Shown: positions 1 to 10,306 of the stretch, in pieces
Position numbering within the stretch: the stretch's first letter is position 1
Layout of the letters: each line of letters begins with the position of its first letter
From: Tubulanus polymorphus
Lineage: Eukaryota; Nemertea; Palaeonemertea; Tubulaniformes; Tubulanidae
DNA: 64,000 nucleotides
Assembly: GCF_964204645.1 (NCBI RefSeq)
Contig: NC_134025.1
Location: forward strand, 18,072,001 to 18,136,000
Direction of reading: 5' to 3'
The notes under the pieces: generated by a model
The model's database searches: none
Told to the model about the DNA's origin: nothing
The model's input: only the letters and a program-made list of their open reading frames with translations
Position numbers and translations under genes: made by a program

Positions 1-2400
1 ACGCAATCATTGGTCTGGTGCTAAAATTTGGCTCGGGCTTGGTCCGACGTTTTTGGTCGGGCTAAATTTGGCCCGGGCCAAACAGGCTCGGGCCCATTTG
101 GCACCCGTGTTAACAGTTGTTCCGGGCCAAAGATGCTCGTGTGATTGCCTTTGTTTCTCTGAATGTTGCTATTTAAAGTTCAATCATTTCAGTCTACCAA
201 ACAAAGGATTTTCCGTATGTCTGGTGACATGTATTTCCATAACCCTAGGACTGCATTTTAGGTATTTTTCGCGGATGACCGAAAGCTGCTGTCTCTTTCT
301 AGTAATTTGATGGTATCTTTCGAAATTTAAATTTCAATAAAGGACCAATGGCCCAGCAGCTCACCGACATGATAATCTGAGAAGTAAAAGGAAGAAAGCA
401 AAATATGCTTTCAAATAAGTGGCTGCTGACCTGGTCCCAAAGTAATTGGTCAGGAAGATCTCATCGAGAGATTAAGTCTGGCAGTGTTAATCTTACCAGT
501 CAATCCTGTGGTAACATTGAGCTTTGCATTTGAAATTGGGGTGGATGGGGGGGGGGGGGGGTAATAATCAAAGCTTAGTTGACAAAGAACTGTGAGATGG
601 AGAGGTAACACTTCATATAAAATAAAATGTTTAATTCTTTTGCAAAATAACAAGCTAATTTTTTTACAATAACTTGAATCTTGAATAGTTCAGATGTTCC
701 GTCGTACATGTATCTAGGTTATGGTTTCTCGTGAACGTCGTAATTTTTGTTATAAGTTTAATGACTGCTACTCGCCAGATCATTACCTAAACAAGAGGCC
801 CTGAAGGTAAAGAAGAGAAAATATATGTTTTACTGATGCTTCTGTATTCCATTGCCCTAGCAAACTAATTAATGACCAAATATCGCGAGTTGCTAAATTA
901 CGCTAAATATTAAGTTCGTTCGTATCATCTCGAATTTCAGCCTGGCCACCCTCAAGAAAAGTTTTAAACGCCTGTGCAATGTTCTATCAAAATCATTGAA
1001 GAAACTGTTTTCATGCACAAGCACGCATTGTAGCGACAGATAAGAAGACAAAGCAACTCAAACCCACCGTTCATATCGCTAAATCGGGTCTTTAATTATG
1101 TTTTTTATAACTTTTTTCGGAAATAATTCAGTAATCGCACATTCGCTATTAAAATAGCTTCAGGGACAGCCGAAAATGTGGAGAGCTCTCAATTGGCAAG
1201 CTGTTGCTACCATCATTAATCGGTATTGCGCAATCGCAAGGCCAGCAAATCCATTGAGTAAAAAGTGGAGGGGTGGAAGATTATTTTTTTCTCCTAATAA
1301 CCTATAGTAGCAAACGATATAGCTGAAAGAAGTTTGTATTCCGATTCAGCAGGCATTTTTTTTTACAAACGAGGTCCAGTCATGAAAAAATGAAGGTCTT
1401 TTTGTTGGATATACATTGTGATTCGTTAATTCATCAGGAGAAACTGAAGACTTACCTCCCTCCCTCGTACATGTACCATACCCGACGACTGGTGGAAGTT
1501 AATACGCTACGGTTTCTTCGAGTATCTTGACGTCGACGGTACTCTTATTTCAAGAGTCAGTGACCAAAGTATAAAAATGTAACGTGCTTTTCCGCCATTT
1601 GTTTTCTTAACAGTAATCGTCAATACACAGCTTGATATTTTACGAAATGGATCTATTTTAGCGAGGATCCACCTGTCATTCTACACAGTGTTAAGCGCAT
1701 GCGCATCTACTAATGACTATTCATGAGCTAAGGAAATTTTCTAATTATCTAAAATTTTACAGCTTAGATCAATCACATCGCAACGAAATTCGCACAATAG
1801 CGAGTGTTAGGCTATTTGAATCATCTGCAACAAGAAATACGACCGGGTCTATCACCGTTTCAAAATAAATGTGGCTTGTTAACATCCCTTTCTAGCAATA
1901 TTGGCACAAGACCAACTAGACCGTTGGCATAAGAAGCGAACCATAGGTTCGCTAAAAAGGAATCAGACATATCTCCTTGTTTGACTAAGTATGAACTCAA
2001 CTTTAAGGGACACTCCCTTAAAAGGTGCCGAAGTAAAATCATGTGTCGAGTGGAGATGATATTGTGTCAGAATTTCATCAAAATCGGAGAAAATTGAATA
2101 TTTTGAAAATAATGATTTTACGTGTATGTTTAAATCCGTCATAACTGGAGCAATTTTCATAAAAACATATCTATGGAATCAGCAATTAATTGTAATTAAG
2201 AAGAATACTATGTTTAAGATGTTATCAAAGAAACAAGTTTTCTGAATTCGTCAACTGTGAAACTAGTGCCAATCAAATGTGTTCCCATTAAACAACCGAC
2301 CGCGAGCCGAGTCGATGTGGGACGTGGCCTAGACTGAAAATCTCAAGAGCTATACTACCGGTTTTTAGGTGCCTCTGAACGTCGGCCGTTAAAAAACTGA
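1..2400. other. No recognisable gene; left flank of Polinton A
   Basis: No open frame here looks like a protein and no family is recognised. The first 120 bases are GC-rich and repeat short GGCTCGGGC/GGCCCGGGCC-like words. The rest is ordinary AT-rich intergenic DNA. The change to Polinton coding sequence falls between about 2,400 and 2,490. Confidence 0.6.
547..561 (+). repeat. Poly-G tract, 15 G
   Basis: An uninterrupted run of 15 G lies in otherwise AT-rich DNA. Such runs are length-unstable and can form a G-quadruplex between molecules. The exact length may be unreliable in an assembly. Confidence 0.9.
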
Positions 2401-2439
2401 ACAATTGTTATTTGGAAAGGGCCTAGTTAGAGAAAATGC

Positions 2440-5400
2440 TAGATGTGTATGTATATCGTGTGACACAGGCTCCATATTCCAACGAAACACACACAAGATA
2501 GATAATTATCCTGTTAGAATTAAAAATATCCCAAAAATAGAAAGAGATAATAATATAAAGATAAATGTGTTTGATTTAGTCAAATTGCCAAAAACAAAAG
2601 GTAATTATATTAAACATTATACATTAGAAACTCTTATACTTATCAAAAGATTATGATTCAAATGAATCATATATTATGAGAATCATTATATGTGGATAAA
2701 ACGTATTGATTTATTTTTCAAATCAGAAAATGATTTTGATAATAAAATATATCTATGTAGAAAATGTATAACTAAATTCAGAACCGAAAGTGCATTATTA
2801 AATCATAAACAATTATGTGAAAATCATGATTATTGTAAAATAGTTTTACAAAATGAAAAGGATAAAGTATTAGAATTCAAAAAATATGATTACAAGAATA
2901 AAGTACCATTTGTTATATATGGAGATTTTGAATCATTAAATAAAGAATTAACTGATCAAGATAGAAAAGAAATATATCATAAAAGAAAGAAATTAAATTC
3001 TAATGAAAATGATGTTATTGATTATTCAGATCCTCTAATAACAAATACAATTAAAAAGATTCATCAATCAGCTGCAGCTTTTGGATTATATATAAAATCT
3101 GATAATCCAGAACTAATCAAAAGTGAATATTATAATTATAGAAATGAAAATGTTATAAATCGTTTTTGTGACTTATTAATTGAGTATGAAATCAAATTTA
3201 GTAAAGTATTAGATACAAATAAAGAAATTATAATGACGGAAGAAGATAAAGAAGAATTTGAGTTTGCTGATAAATGTTATTATTGTGAAAAACTATTTAA
3301 TTATAAAGATAAAAAAGTGAGAGACCATGATCATTTGAATGGAAAGTGCGGTGCACGAGAATTGTAACTTACAAGAAAATCAATTTTGTTCCAGTAATAT
3401 TTCATAATTTATCAGGGTATGACGCTCATTTATTTATCAAACAGTTATGCCATAAGATAGAAGAAATCAATAATGAAATAGGAAGATTAAATTTAAATAG
3501 ATCAAAAGATAAAATACCAACTAAATTTAAAATGTTAGCTAAAACGTCTGAGAATTATATATCATTCCAATTTGGGTGTCTAACTTTTATAGATTCATAT
3601 AGATTTTTAAGTAGTTCATTAGATAACTTATCAAAATCATTAGTTGATGATGAATTAAAGATATTAAAACAACACTACCCAAATAATGATGATTTTCAAT
3701 TAATCAGATATAAAGGCGCAATTCCATATTCATTTTATAAATCGCATAATGATTTCAATATAACTGAATTATTAAGAGAACAATTGATGATGAATTAAAA
3801 AATGATGAATTAAAAAATGAATATGTTAAAGATGAAGTCTATAATAGAACATTGAATATTTGGGATCATTTCAAAATAATAAATCATGGACAATTAGTAG
3901 ATTTATATTTAAAATCAGATGTATTATTATTAACTGATATATTTGAAAGGTCTAGAGATGTAAACCTAAAATATTTTAATATTGATCCTTGCCATTGTTA
4001 TTCATCACCAGGATTAACTTGGGATTGTGGTTTAAAATTTACAGATATAAAAATAGATTTGTTAACAAATATAGATCAATTATTATTATTTGAAAAATCT
4101 ATAAGAGGAGGAGTTTCAGGTGTATTAGGTGATAGATATTTCAATGTAAATGATAATCCTGGATATAAGTTATTATATATAGATTATTAAGTTATTATAT
4201 ATAGATTATAATCTTTATGGATGGGCAATGATGGAACCATAACCTTATGGAGTATTTGAAGTAAGTGAAGTTTTACAACATGAAAATAATAAATTTGATT
4301 GGAAGAAAAGAATTCTAGATATTGCAGATGATTCAGAGACTGGTTACTTCTTTGTTGTAAACTTGGAATATCCTGAAGATAGAAAATTTAAATCTAGAAA
4401 TCTAGCATACTGTCCAGAACATAAAACTGTAACGCATGAAGAATTATCAAATCATCAAAAAAGAATTAAACCCGAAAATCATATTCCTACAGAAAAGTTA
4501 ATGGTAACTCAGGAAGATAAATATAATTAAGTAGTGTATTATAGAATGTTGAAATTTTAATTGAATCAAGGAATGATTCTAAAAAAAGTACATAGATATA
4601 TTTCATTCAGTCAATCTAAATAGTTAGAAAAATATATAGATTTTAACACCAAACAGAGAACTAGAGCTAAAACTGATTTTGAGAAAGATTTCTTCAAACT
4701 AATGAATAATGCATTCTATGGTAAGACTTGTGAAAATATTAGAAATAGAAATGATATTGAGTTAGTTAGTAATGGTAAAAGAATTAGACATTTACAAACA
4801 TATCCTAAGTTCATAGGTAACAGAATATTTGATGAAAATTTAGCGGCAGTTAAAATGAGGAGAACATCTATGAAATTTAATAAACCAATCTATGTTAGAG
4901 CATCAGTTTTAGAAATATCAAAACTATTAATGTATGAATTCTATTATAACGTATTACAACCTCATTTTGGAGAAAAGCATATAGAAATCATATATTGATA
5001 TTGATACTGACAGTTACATAGTAAAGATAAAAACTAATAACATAACTGATGATTTAAAAACATTAAAACATCATTTCGACTTTAGTAATTATCCAAAAGA
5101 TCATGAATTGTTTGACAATGATAATAAAAAGGTGCCTGGTAAATTCAAAGATGAATTAGGAGGTGAAGAAATGATAGAGTTCATAGGTATTAGATCTAAA
5201 ATGTATTCATATAAAACTATGAACTCATGAATCAAAGAAATTGAAAGGAATAACCAAAAGCGTTGTTGAAAAGAATATTCATTTCAAAGATTACATCAAT
5301 TGTATATTTAATGAAGAAGTTAGAAAACATAAGATGAAATGTTTAAGATCTGAGTACCACGAGATGTTTATTGAAGAAATTGATAAGGTTAGTCTAAATC

Positions 5401-5480
5401 CATTTGACGATAAAAGATATATTCTGGATGATGGTATACACACAGTTGCTTATGGTTGCAATTTAGGAGAATATCTATAA
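2440..5480 (+). pseudogene. Protein-primed family B DNA polymerase, Polinton type, broken
   Basis: This is the replicative polymerase that Polintons use for protein-primed copying. Visible parts in order: a conserved N-terminal stretch with YPVRIKNIPK (about 2,510), a CxxC...H zinc-like region (about 2,755-2,830), Exo I YGDFES (about 2,920), Exo II NLSGYDAHLF (about 3,405), polymerase motif A region NLYGWAM (about 4,210), motif B NNAFYGKT (about 4,705), motif C DIDTDS (about 4,997) and the C-terminal ILDDGIHTVAYG (about 5,420). The frame is broken near 2,656, 3,365, 3,790, 4,190, 4,528, 4,990 and 5,228. The 5' end is missing: the leftmost open frame has no ATG, and homology begins inside the protein. 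It sits at the left of Polinton A and reads inward. Confidence 0.85.
4166..4209 (+). repeat. 22-bp exact tandem duplication in polymerase motif A
   Basis: Positions 4,166-4,187 and 4,188-4,209 are identical. The duplication falls at polymerase motif A, adds 22 bases (not a multiple of three) and creates an in-frame TAA at 4,188-4,190. It is one of the lesions that inactivated the gene. Confidence 0.9.
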
Positions 5481-5583
5481 TTTAAAAGTGAAGAAACAAA
5501 AGAGAATGAAATATTGAAAAGGAATCTAACGTGTTAATCAAATTTTGATAAAGATATGTATAATAAATGGAGCCAATGGATAA

Positions 5584-5907
5584 ATGGAACAATCACAAAC
5601 TATCAATATAAAAAATAATGGTGTTGTAAATATATATCAGAAGACATGTTGCAAATGTAAAAAAAGTAAACCATTTACAGAATATTATAATCATAAAACT
5701 AAGAAAGATGGTAAACAAACATATTGCAAAAGCTGTACTAAACTATATAATAAAAAATTTCTTGAAAATAATCCAAATTATCCAACAGAATATTATATGG
5801 ATAATATTGAAAAATTCAAAGTTAAAAATAAAAAATGGAGAGAAAATCATCGAGATTATAAAACAGAATATATGAGAGAATGGAGGGATAATAATCGTGA
5901 ACATTAA
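5584..5907 (+). CDS. Small CxxC zinc-binding protein of Polinton A
   Basis: This is an intact 107-residue frame with an ATG start in the ATAAATGG context shared by Polinton genes. Two CxxC pairs (CCKCKKSK and YCKSC, residues about 22-50) form a likely zinc ribbon or treble clef. The C-terminal half is basic and tyrosine-rich with repeated YxTEYxxx motifs. CxxC-KxxK-FxxYY proteins of this kind occur in phages and large DNA viruses, some beside HNH nuclease domains, but no HNH catalytic histidines are visible here. It lies 100 bp after the polymerase and just before the disrupted integrase. A nucleic-acid-binding role is inference. Confidence 0.55.
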   Translation: MEQSQTINIKNNGVVNIYQKTCCKCKKSKPFTEYYNHKTKKDGKQTYCKSCTKLYNKKFLENNPNYPTEYYMDNIEKFKVKNKKWRENHRDYKTEYMREWRDNNREH

Positions 5908-5981
5908 AATAATATATTAATAATTATCAAAAAGAAAGGCGCCGAACAGATTTTAATTCAATTACCACAAATTATGGTTAC

Positions 5982-5994
5982 AAAATCAACCAAC
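5982..5994 (+). repeat. Left copy of 13-bp target duplication flanking the Penelope-like element
   Basis: AAAATCAACCAAC occurs here and again at 7,662-7,674, exactly at the two edges of the Penelope-like insertion. This is the expected signature of target-site duplication. Confidence 0.8.
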
Positions 5995-6054
5995 GAGGAG
6001 AGAATCCCACAATGATAATAAAAAGTCCGAAAATGAAACTTCGAGATAGTAGTT
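5995..6054 (+). repeat. Left 60-bp inverted repeat of Penelope-like element
   Basis: It begins GAGGAGAGAATCCCACAATG and is the reverse complement of 7,565-7,624. Related termini recur at 22,165 and 22,310 and at 56,333, which defines this retroelement family's end in the window. Confidence 0.85.
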
Positions 6055-6135
6055 ACCATCACTTAACATTAACTTCGGCATTCCTACGGATTGTATCATC
6101 GACCTTATCTCTATTTGTACGACGGACTCCTTTTT

Positions 6136-7209
6136 TGAATTCAACAATTGTTTTTACGAACAGACATTCGGTATCGCTATGGGAAATCCTCTTAGTCCTA
6201 TTCTAGCTAATTTATTCCTAGAACATGTTGAATCTGAAATATTGCCTCTGTATACTGATATTCACCCTTAAATCTGGCTCAGATATGTTGACGATGTTCT
6301 GGCTTTGGTTCCCTTTGACTTCAATGTTGAAAACTTTCTTATATATTTAAACTCCCTTTACCCGTCTCTGGCTTTTACGTATGAATGGGAATCTAATAGT
6401 AAAATACCTTTTTTGGATGTTTTGATTTTTAACTGTGGATACTTTTTGAAATTCGCGGTTTATAGGAAACCTACCAACGCTGAACCCTACCTCCATTACT
6501 TCTCTTTTACTTCTCCGGATATTAAACTCGTTTAGCTCAAGGATTATTTCTTCGCGCTTTGAGAATTTGCGACCCCTCATTTCTACCCGATGAAATTCAA
6601 CATATTAACCAATCTCTCAAAAAACTTGCCTACCCCGATTTCCTATAGAAAAAAGCTCTCCTTAAAGCTCGTACTACGCATTTTAGAAATAACAACCTTA
6701 GAACTCCTACGTTGGCTACCGATAAACAGCCTATCATTGTACCGTATGTACCTTTCCTCGAGGATTCTAAAGTTTCTCTTCGGTCACTAAATAAACAACT
6801 TATCTTTAAATACAATAATAAACTTAGTAACATATTGATTAATAACAAACCGAAAACCGAATCCCTAAACTGTGGAATTTATAAAATACCTTGTAAAGTT
6901 TGCGACAAAGTATATATAGGAGAAACAGGTCGGAATCTTAATCAACGCATAAAAGAGCATAAATTAGATGTAAAAAACTTTAAACCTGAAAGCGGAGTTG
7001 CTAGTCATGTTTTTCAGACTTCACACAATTTTGATTTTACTAATGCTGAATTAATTTACCCTTGCAGCGATAAAACTAGAAGACATATTTTGGAATCTGC
7101 ATTAATTATTGAAAATTCGAACAACGTTGTAAACCTTAACAATGGTTTTTCACCCCATAATAAACTTATATCAAAATTCCTCTGTAAACTGGTTAAACTC
7201 AACACTTGA
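6136..7209 (+). pseudogene. Reverse transcriptase (C-terminal half) plus GIY-YIG endonuclease
   Basis: This is the Penelope-like polyprotein. The reading shows RT palm motif MGNPLSPILANLF (about 6,180) and the catalytic RYVDDVLA box (about 6,284), then YRKPTNAEPYLHY (about 6,460) and a thumb-like IIVPYVPFLE (about 6,735). The endonuclease follows with CGIYKIPC...VYIGETGRNL (about 6,870-6,945) and RIKEHK, the GIY-YIG signature with its catalytic arginine region. Stops at 6,271 and 6,535 and a frameshift break the RT. The last 165 codons, from 6,712, are open but begin at TTG, so that start is not real. The enzyme copies element RNA at a nicked target. Confidence 0.85.
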
Positions 7210-7564
7210 TTTCCCCTTTGATTATTTGTTATTTGTTCTCTCATCAATTTCGTCTCTGACTTAACTTGTATTCACCTTTGTTTTAATTTAAGTGCCCTCT
7301 AGTTTGTCTTTCTTTTTAATACTGACTTTAAGTTTCATTTATATTTATACTCACTATTGTTGTTTATAATTACCCCTTAGTTTGCTTCCCTTTAATCTAT
7401 TTTAGCGTGTAACTGTTTCTACGTTAATTTTCCTTTAGTTTGTATCATCTCTGATTACTTGAATTATTCTCTTTGTCTCTGGATTGTATATATATCTAAT
7501 AATTTCTGTAGTATCTCATTATTCCTGAAGATGACTATAAGGATATAGTCGAAACGTTGAAATA

Positions 7565-7624
7565 AACTACTATCTCGAAGTTTCATTTTCGGACTTTTTA
7601 TTATCATTGTGGGATTCTCTCCTC
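7565..7624 (+). repeat. Right 60-bp inverted repeat of Penelope-like element
   Basis: This is the reverse complement of 5,995-6,054, followed by 37 bases before the duplicated target site. Inverted-end copies are a known outcome for Penelope-like elements. Confidence 0.85.
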
Positions 7625-7660
7625 ATCGCGTCAACACGGATATAGTGTTCTACCAATCGT

Positions 7661-8602
7661 GAAAATCAACCAACATATCAAATCCACAAGAAAATGGATA
7701 AAACTTATTTAACAAGAAAAGTTATGGTTTCATATATCGATCAACAATGGCAAGCAGATTTAATTGACAGGAAGAATTTAGAAGAACACAACAAAGGATA
7801 TTTCTGGATATTAAATGTTATACATGTATTCAGTAGATACGCATGGTCAATTCCAATCAAAAATAAAACTGGTATAGAAGTTACAAATGCTTTTAAAAAT
7901 ATATTTAAAGAAGCTATTCCAGGTAAGATACAATTTGATGAAGGTAAGGAATTTTATAATAAACATTTTAAAAAACTATTATCTGATAACGATGTAGAGT
8001 ATTTTTCAACACACTCAGATAAAAAAGCATCTATTATAGAAAGAATTAATAAAACATTGAAAACTAGAATGTGGAAATATTTTACTGCTAATGAAACATA
8101 TAAATATATCGATGTGTTAGATGATTTAGTGAAAGGTTATAATAATTCAAAACATAGTTCTATAAATATGAAACCTATACAAGCTAGAAAAGAAGATAAT
8201 TCAGTTTGGAATAATTTATATGAAGCATTTGTTACACATGATTTTGGAGAACCTAAATTTAAAATAGGGCAACATGTTAGAATATCTAAATATAGAAAAA
8301 CCTTTTATAAAGGTTATACCCCTTATTTTACTGAAGAAATATTCAAGATTAAAAAGATAATATTAACTAAACCTTTTGTTTATAAATTAGAAGATTTAAA
8401 AGTTGAAGAAATATTAGGTTATTTCTATGAACAAGAATTATCACTTGTACCAAATCCAGATGAAATAGAATACAAAATAGAAAAAGTATTGAAAACAAAA
8501 ACTCTTAAAGGAAAAAAGTATTCTTTGGTGAAATATAAAGGGTATGATGATAAATTTAATGAATGGAATTTATCTAGTAAAATTAAAAGAATAAATGAAT
8601 AA
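7661..8602 (+). CDS. Polinton integrase: DDE catalytic core plus chromodomain, N-terminus removed
   Basis: This retrovirus-type integrase inserts Polinton DNA. The frame is open from the Penelope-like insertion edge; the first ATG is at 7,694, giving 302 residues. The numbering below uses that ATG. Core residues are D22 (QADLID), D82 (QFDEGKEF) and E116 (IIERINKTLK), a D-D(33)-E arrangement. A C-terminal chromodomain follows at about residues 256-300 (YKIEKVL...LVKYKGYDDKFNEW), thought to steer insertion to chromatin marks. The paralogue at 59,234-60,052 shows that about 75 N-terminal residues lie upstream of the insertion point, so the original start is lost. The end overlaps the ATPase start by 8 bp. 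It is the longest undamaged Polinton frame in the window. Confidence 0.9.
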   Translation, partial: ENQPTYQIHKKMDKTYLTRKVMVSYIDQQWQADLIDRKNLEEHNKGYFWILNVIHVFSRYAWSIPIKNKTGIEVTNAFKNIFKEAIPGKIQFDEGKEFYNKHFKKLLSDNDVEYFSTHSDKKASIIERINKTLKTRMWKYFTANETYKYIDVLDDLVKGYNNSKHSSINMKPIQARKEDNSVWNNLYEAFVTHDFGEPKFKIGQHVRISKYRKTFYKGYTPYFTEEIFKIKKIILTKPFVYKLEDLKVEEILGYFYEQELSLVPNPDEIEYKIEKVLKTKTLKGKKYSLVKYKGYDDKFNEWNLSSKIKRINE

Positions 8603-9193
8603 AGATTTATTTATATTTGAACCGCATAATATGTTAGTTTCCGGGGTAACCAACTGTGATAAAACACATTTCATATTAGACTTGTTAGAAACTATTTATA
8701 AGAATCATTTTGATAATATAATATTATTCTGTCCTACTTATGAAATGAATAAAACATATAATAGAGATAAAGTTAAGATAAAAAAGTTTATTATATTAGA
8801 TCCTAAAACAGTAAAAGAAAATTTAGATAATTGTATTAAAATAGCAATTGATATTTATAAAGGATCAAATACATAATTCATTATAGATGATTGTGCAAAT
8901 TTACATGAGAGAAAGAGAGTTGTGTTATCTCGCTTTCTCTGGGAGACATTTTGGGATAACAACATGGGTTTTAAATCAAAAATATAATTCAATTGTTAAA
9001 GACTTTAGGGAGACTAAGATTTCTAGTTTTATTTTATAACAAAGATAGAAAATCTATGCAACAATGATTGGAAGAAAATCAAATTATACCTACTGAATTA
9101 CATGATGAATATATGAATAAATTAAAGAATAATAAAGGTTCAAAATTACTTCTGAGGCTTCAATTTCCATATGAATATAAATCTATAAAATAA
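8595..9193 (+). pseudogene. Polinton packaging ATPase (A32/FtsK-like), broken
   Basis: This is the genome-packaging ATPase of Polintons and related viruses. The first 93 codons are open from an ATG in ATAAATG context that overlaps the integrase stop. The Walker A region reads SGVTNCDKTHF, where the usual GKT is DKT, probably a disabling change. A stop at 8,874-8,876 is followed by the Walker B region FIIDDCAN, then a frameshift near 8,930 and a conserved TTWVLNQKYNS stretch. The reading ends with LQFPYEYKSIK at 9,193. Total length is about 200 residues, usual for the family. It is last in the rightward block. Confidence 0.8.
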
Positions 9194-9893
9194 TGTATTT
9201 TAAGTATTAATGTATTAGATATGTTAATTAAATAATTTAAATTATTTCAAATTAATACCCCCTTATGTCTTTATGGTCTTTAGTAGTTTTAGTACTTTAA
9301 GTACATAAAGAATAACTCTATTTTATCAGTACTGAATAAAATTATTTTTAAAACTACTAAACTACTAAAGACAATAAAGACAATAGAGACATAACAAACA
9401 CATAGATTTATCATTGCTGAATCAAATATAAATAATAAATCTGTGAGATAAATAAATCTTTGATATAATTATTGAATCAAATATATATAATATATCTATG
9501 TGTGTTTGTTGTGTCTTTATTAACTTTAGTACTTTTAGTACATAAAGAATATATCTTTATTTTATTAGTACTTAGAAAAATAAATATATAAATAATTTTC
9601 ATATATGATAAATCTATGATATTTATCATTATTGAAACAGTAATATATAATAAATATGTGTGATAAATAAATATTATTATTGAAACAGTAATATATAAAA
9701 TCTATCAGATGAATAAATATAATTATTGAAACAGTGATATATATATATATATATATTTATGTATTTATCTCTGTAGTAGTTTAGTAGTTCTATTATATTT
9801 TTGAAACTACTTATAATATAAAGATTTATTCTTTATGTACTAAAAGTACTAAAGACAATAAAGACATAAGGGGTATTATATTCATATTTTAGA
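9194..9893. repeat. AT-rich convergent gap with long imperfect inverted repeats
   Basis: This gap separates the 3' ends of the rightward and leftward Polinton gene blocks. AATACCCCCTTATGTC at 9,254 is matched in reverse complement by GACATAAGGGGTATT at 9,863-9,877, and the arms extend inward about 50-60 bp through TTTAGTAGTTTTAGTAC and TACATAAAGAATA words. A third copy lies near 9,520. Between the arms are imperfect 75-80-bp repeats rich in ATTGAAACAGTAATATATAA. No coding sequence is seen. A bidirectional terminator or a replication role are both possible inferences. Confidence 0.65.
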
Positions 9894-10214
9894 TTACTTT
9901 TCTGATTCTAATTCTAAAAACAATTTGAGCCATGCATCTTTCAATTCCTGTGATTTTCTATTACCTTCAACTTCACCTAATAGTTTGGTGTGATAACCAT
10001 CAACAGCATTCAAATTCTTAGCATACAATTCATAAGTTAAATAAATATATTGCTTTAATTTGTCTTCACTTATATTTTTATATTTATTTTTTGCATCATT
10101 TCTTATTTCATTTATAACATCCTGTGAAAAATCTTCATAACTGTAATATTGAATTATTTCATCAAAGTTATCACTTTTATCATCATAATTATCATTAGCA
10201 GCAACTTTTGTCAA
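9894..10214 (-). CDS. Small acidic, helical protein of Polinton A
   Basis: This is an open frame of 106 codons, the last gene of the leftward block. It is rich in D, E, N and K, with no membrane segment and no cysteine pair. The sequence suggests helices (for example DKLKQYIYLTYELYAKNL). The first codon of the frame is TTG, and no ATG stands at the expected start, so the original start has probably mutated. I do not recognise the family. It lies downstream of the zinc-finger gene and facing the convergent gap. Confidence 0.4.
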   Translation of the reverse strand: MTKVAANDNYDDKSDNFDEIIQYYSYEDFSQDVINEIRNDAKNKYKNISEDKLKQYIYLTYELYAKNLNAVDGYHTKLLGEVEGNRKSQELKDAWLKLFLELESEK

Positions 10215-10306
10215 TTATATTAAAAAATCTGTATTTTTAAATTTTATGAAATAATGCATACCTGAATAATCACCCGGATATGTTTTTATACGTGTTCAAT
10301 CAGTTT

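Larger units (their letters stand above)
5995..7661 (+). mobile_element. Penelope-like retroelement, 5'-truncated, inserted in the Polinton integrase region
   Basis: A 1.67-kb insertion carries the C-terminal half of a reverse transcriptase and a GIY-YIG endonuclease, the two domains that define Penelope-like elements. It is bounded by a 13-bp duplication and by 60-bp inverted repeats (5,995-6,054 and 7,565-7,624). The 3' region has the family's typical 'CTGAAGATGACTATAAGG ... GTCGAAACGTTG' tail at 7,526-7,560. The RT N-terminal half is absent, which fits 5' truncation followed by capture of an inverted terminal sequence. The right edge joins directly to an open integrase frame, so insertion interrupted that gene. 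Confidence 0.85.

Noticed and set aside
53-310. 85-codon frame at the window start
   Set aside because: The first codon is TTG rather than ATG, composition is not protein-like and it overlaps a low-complexity GC-rich repeat.
2405-2656. Start of the polymerase at 2,405
   Set aside because: The codon there is TTG and homology begins well inside the known N-terminal region, so the true start is lost rather than at this position.
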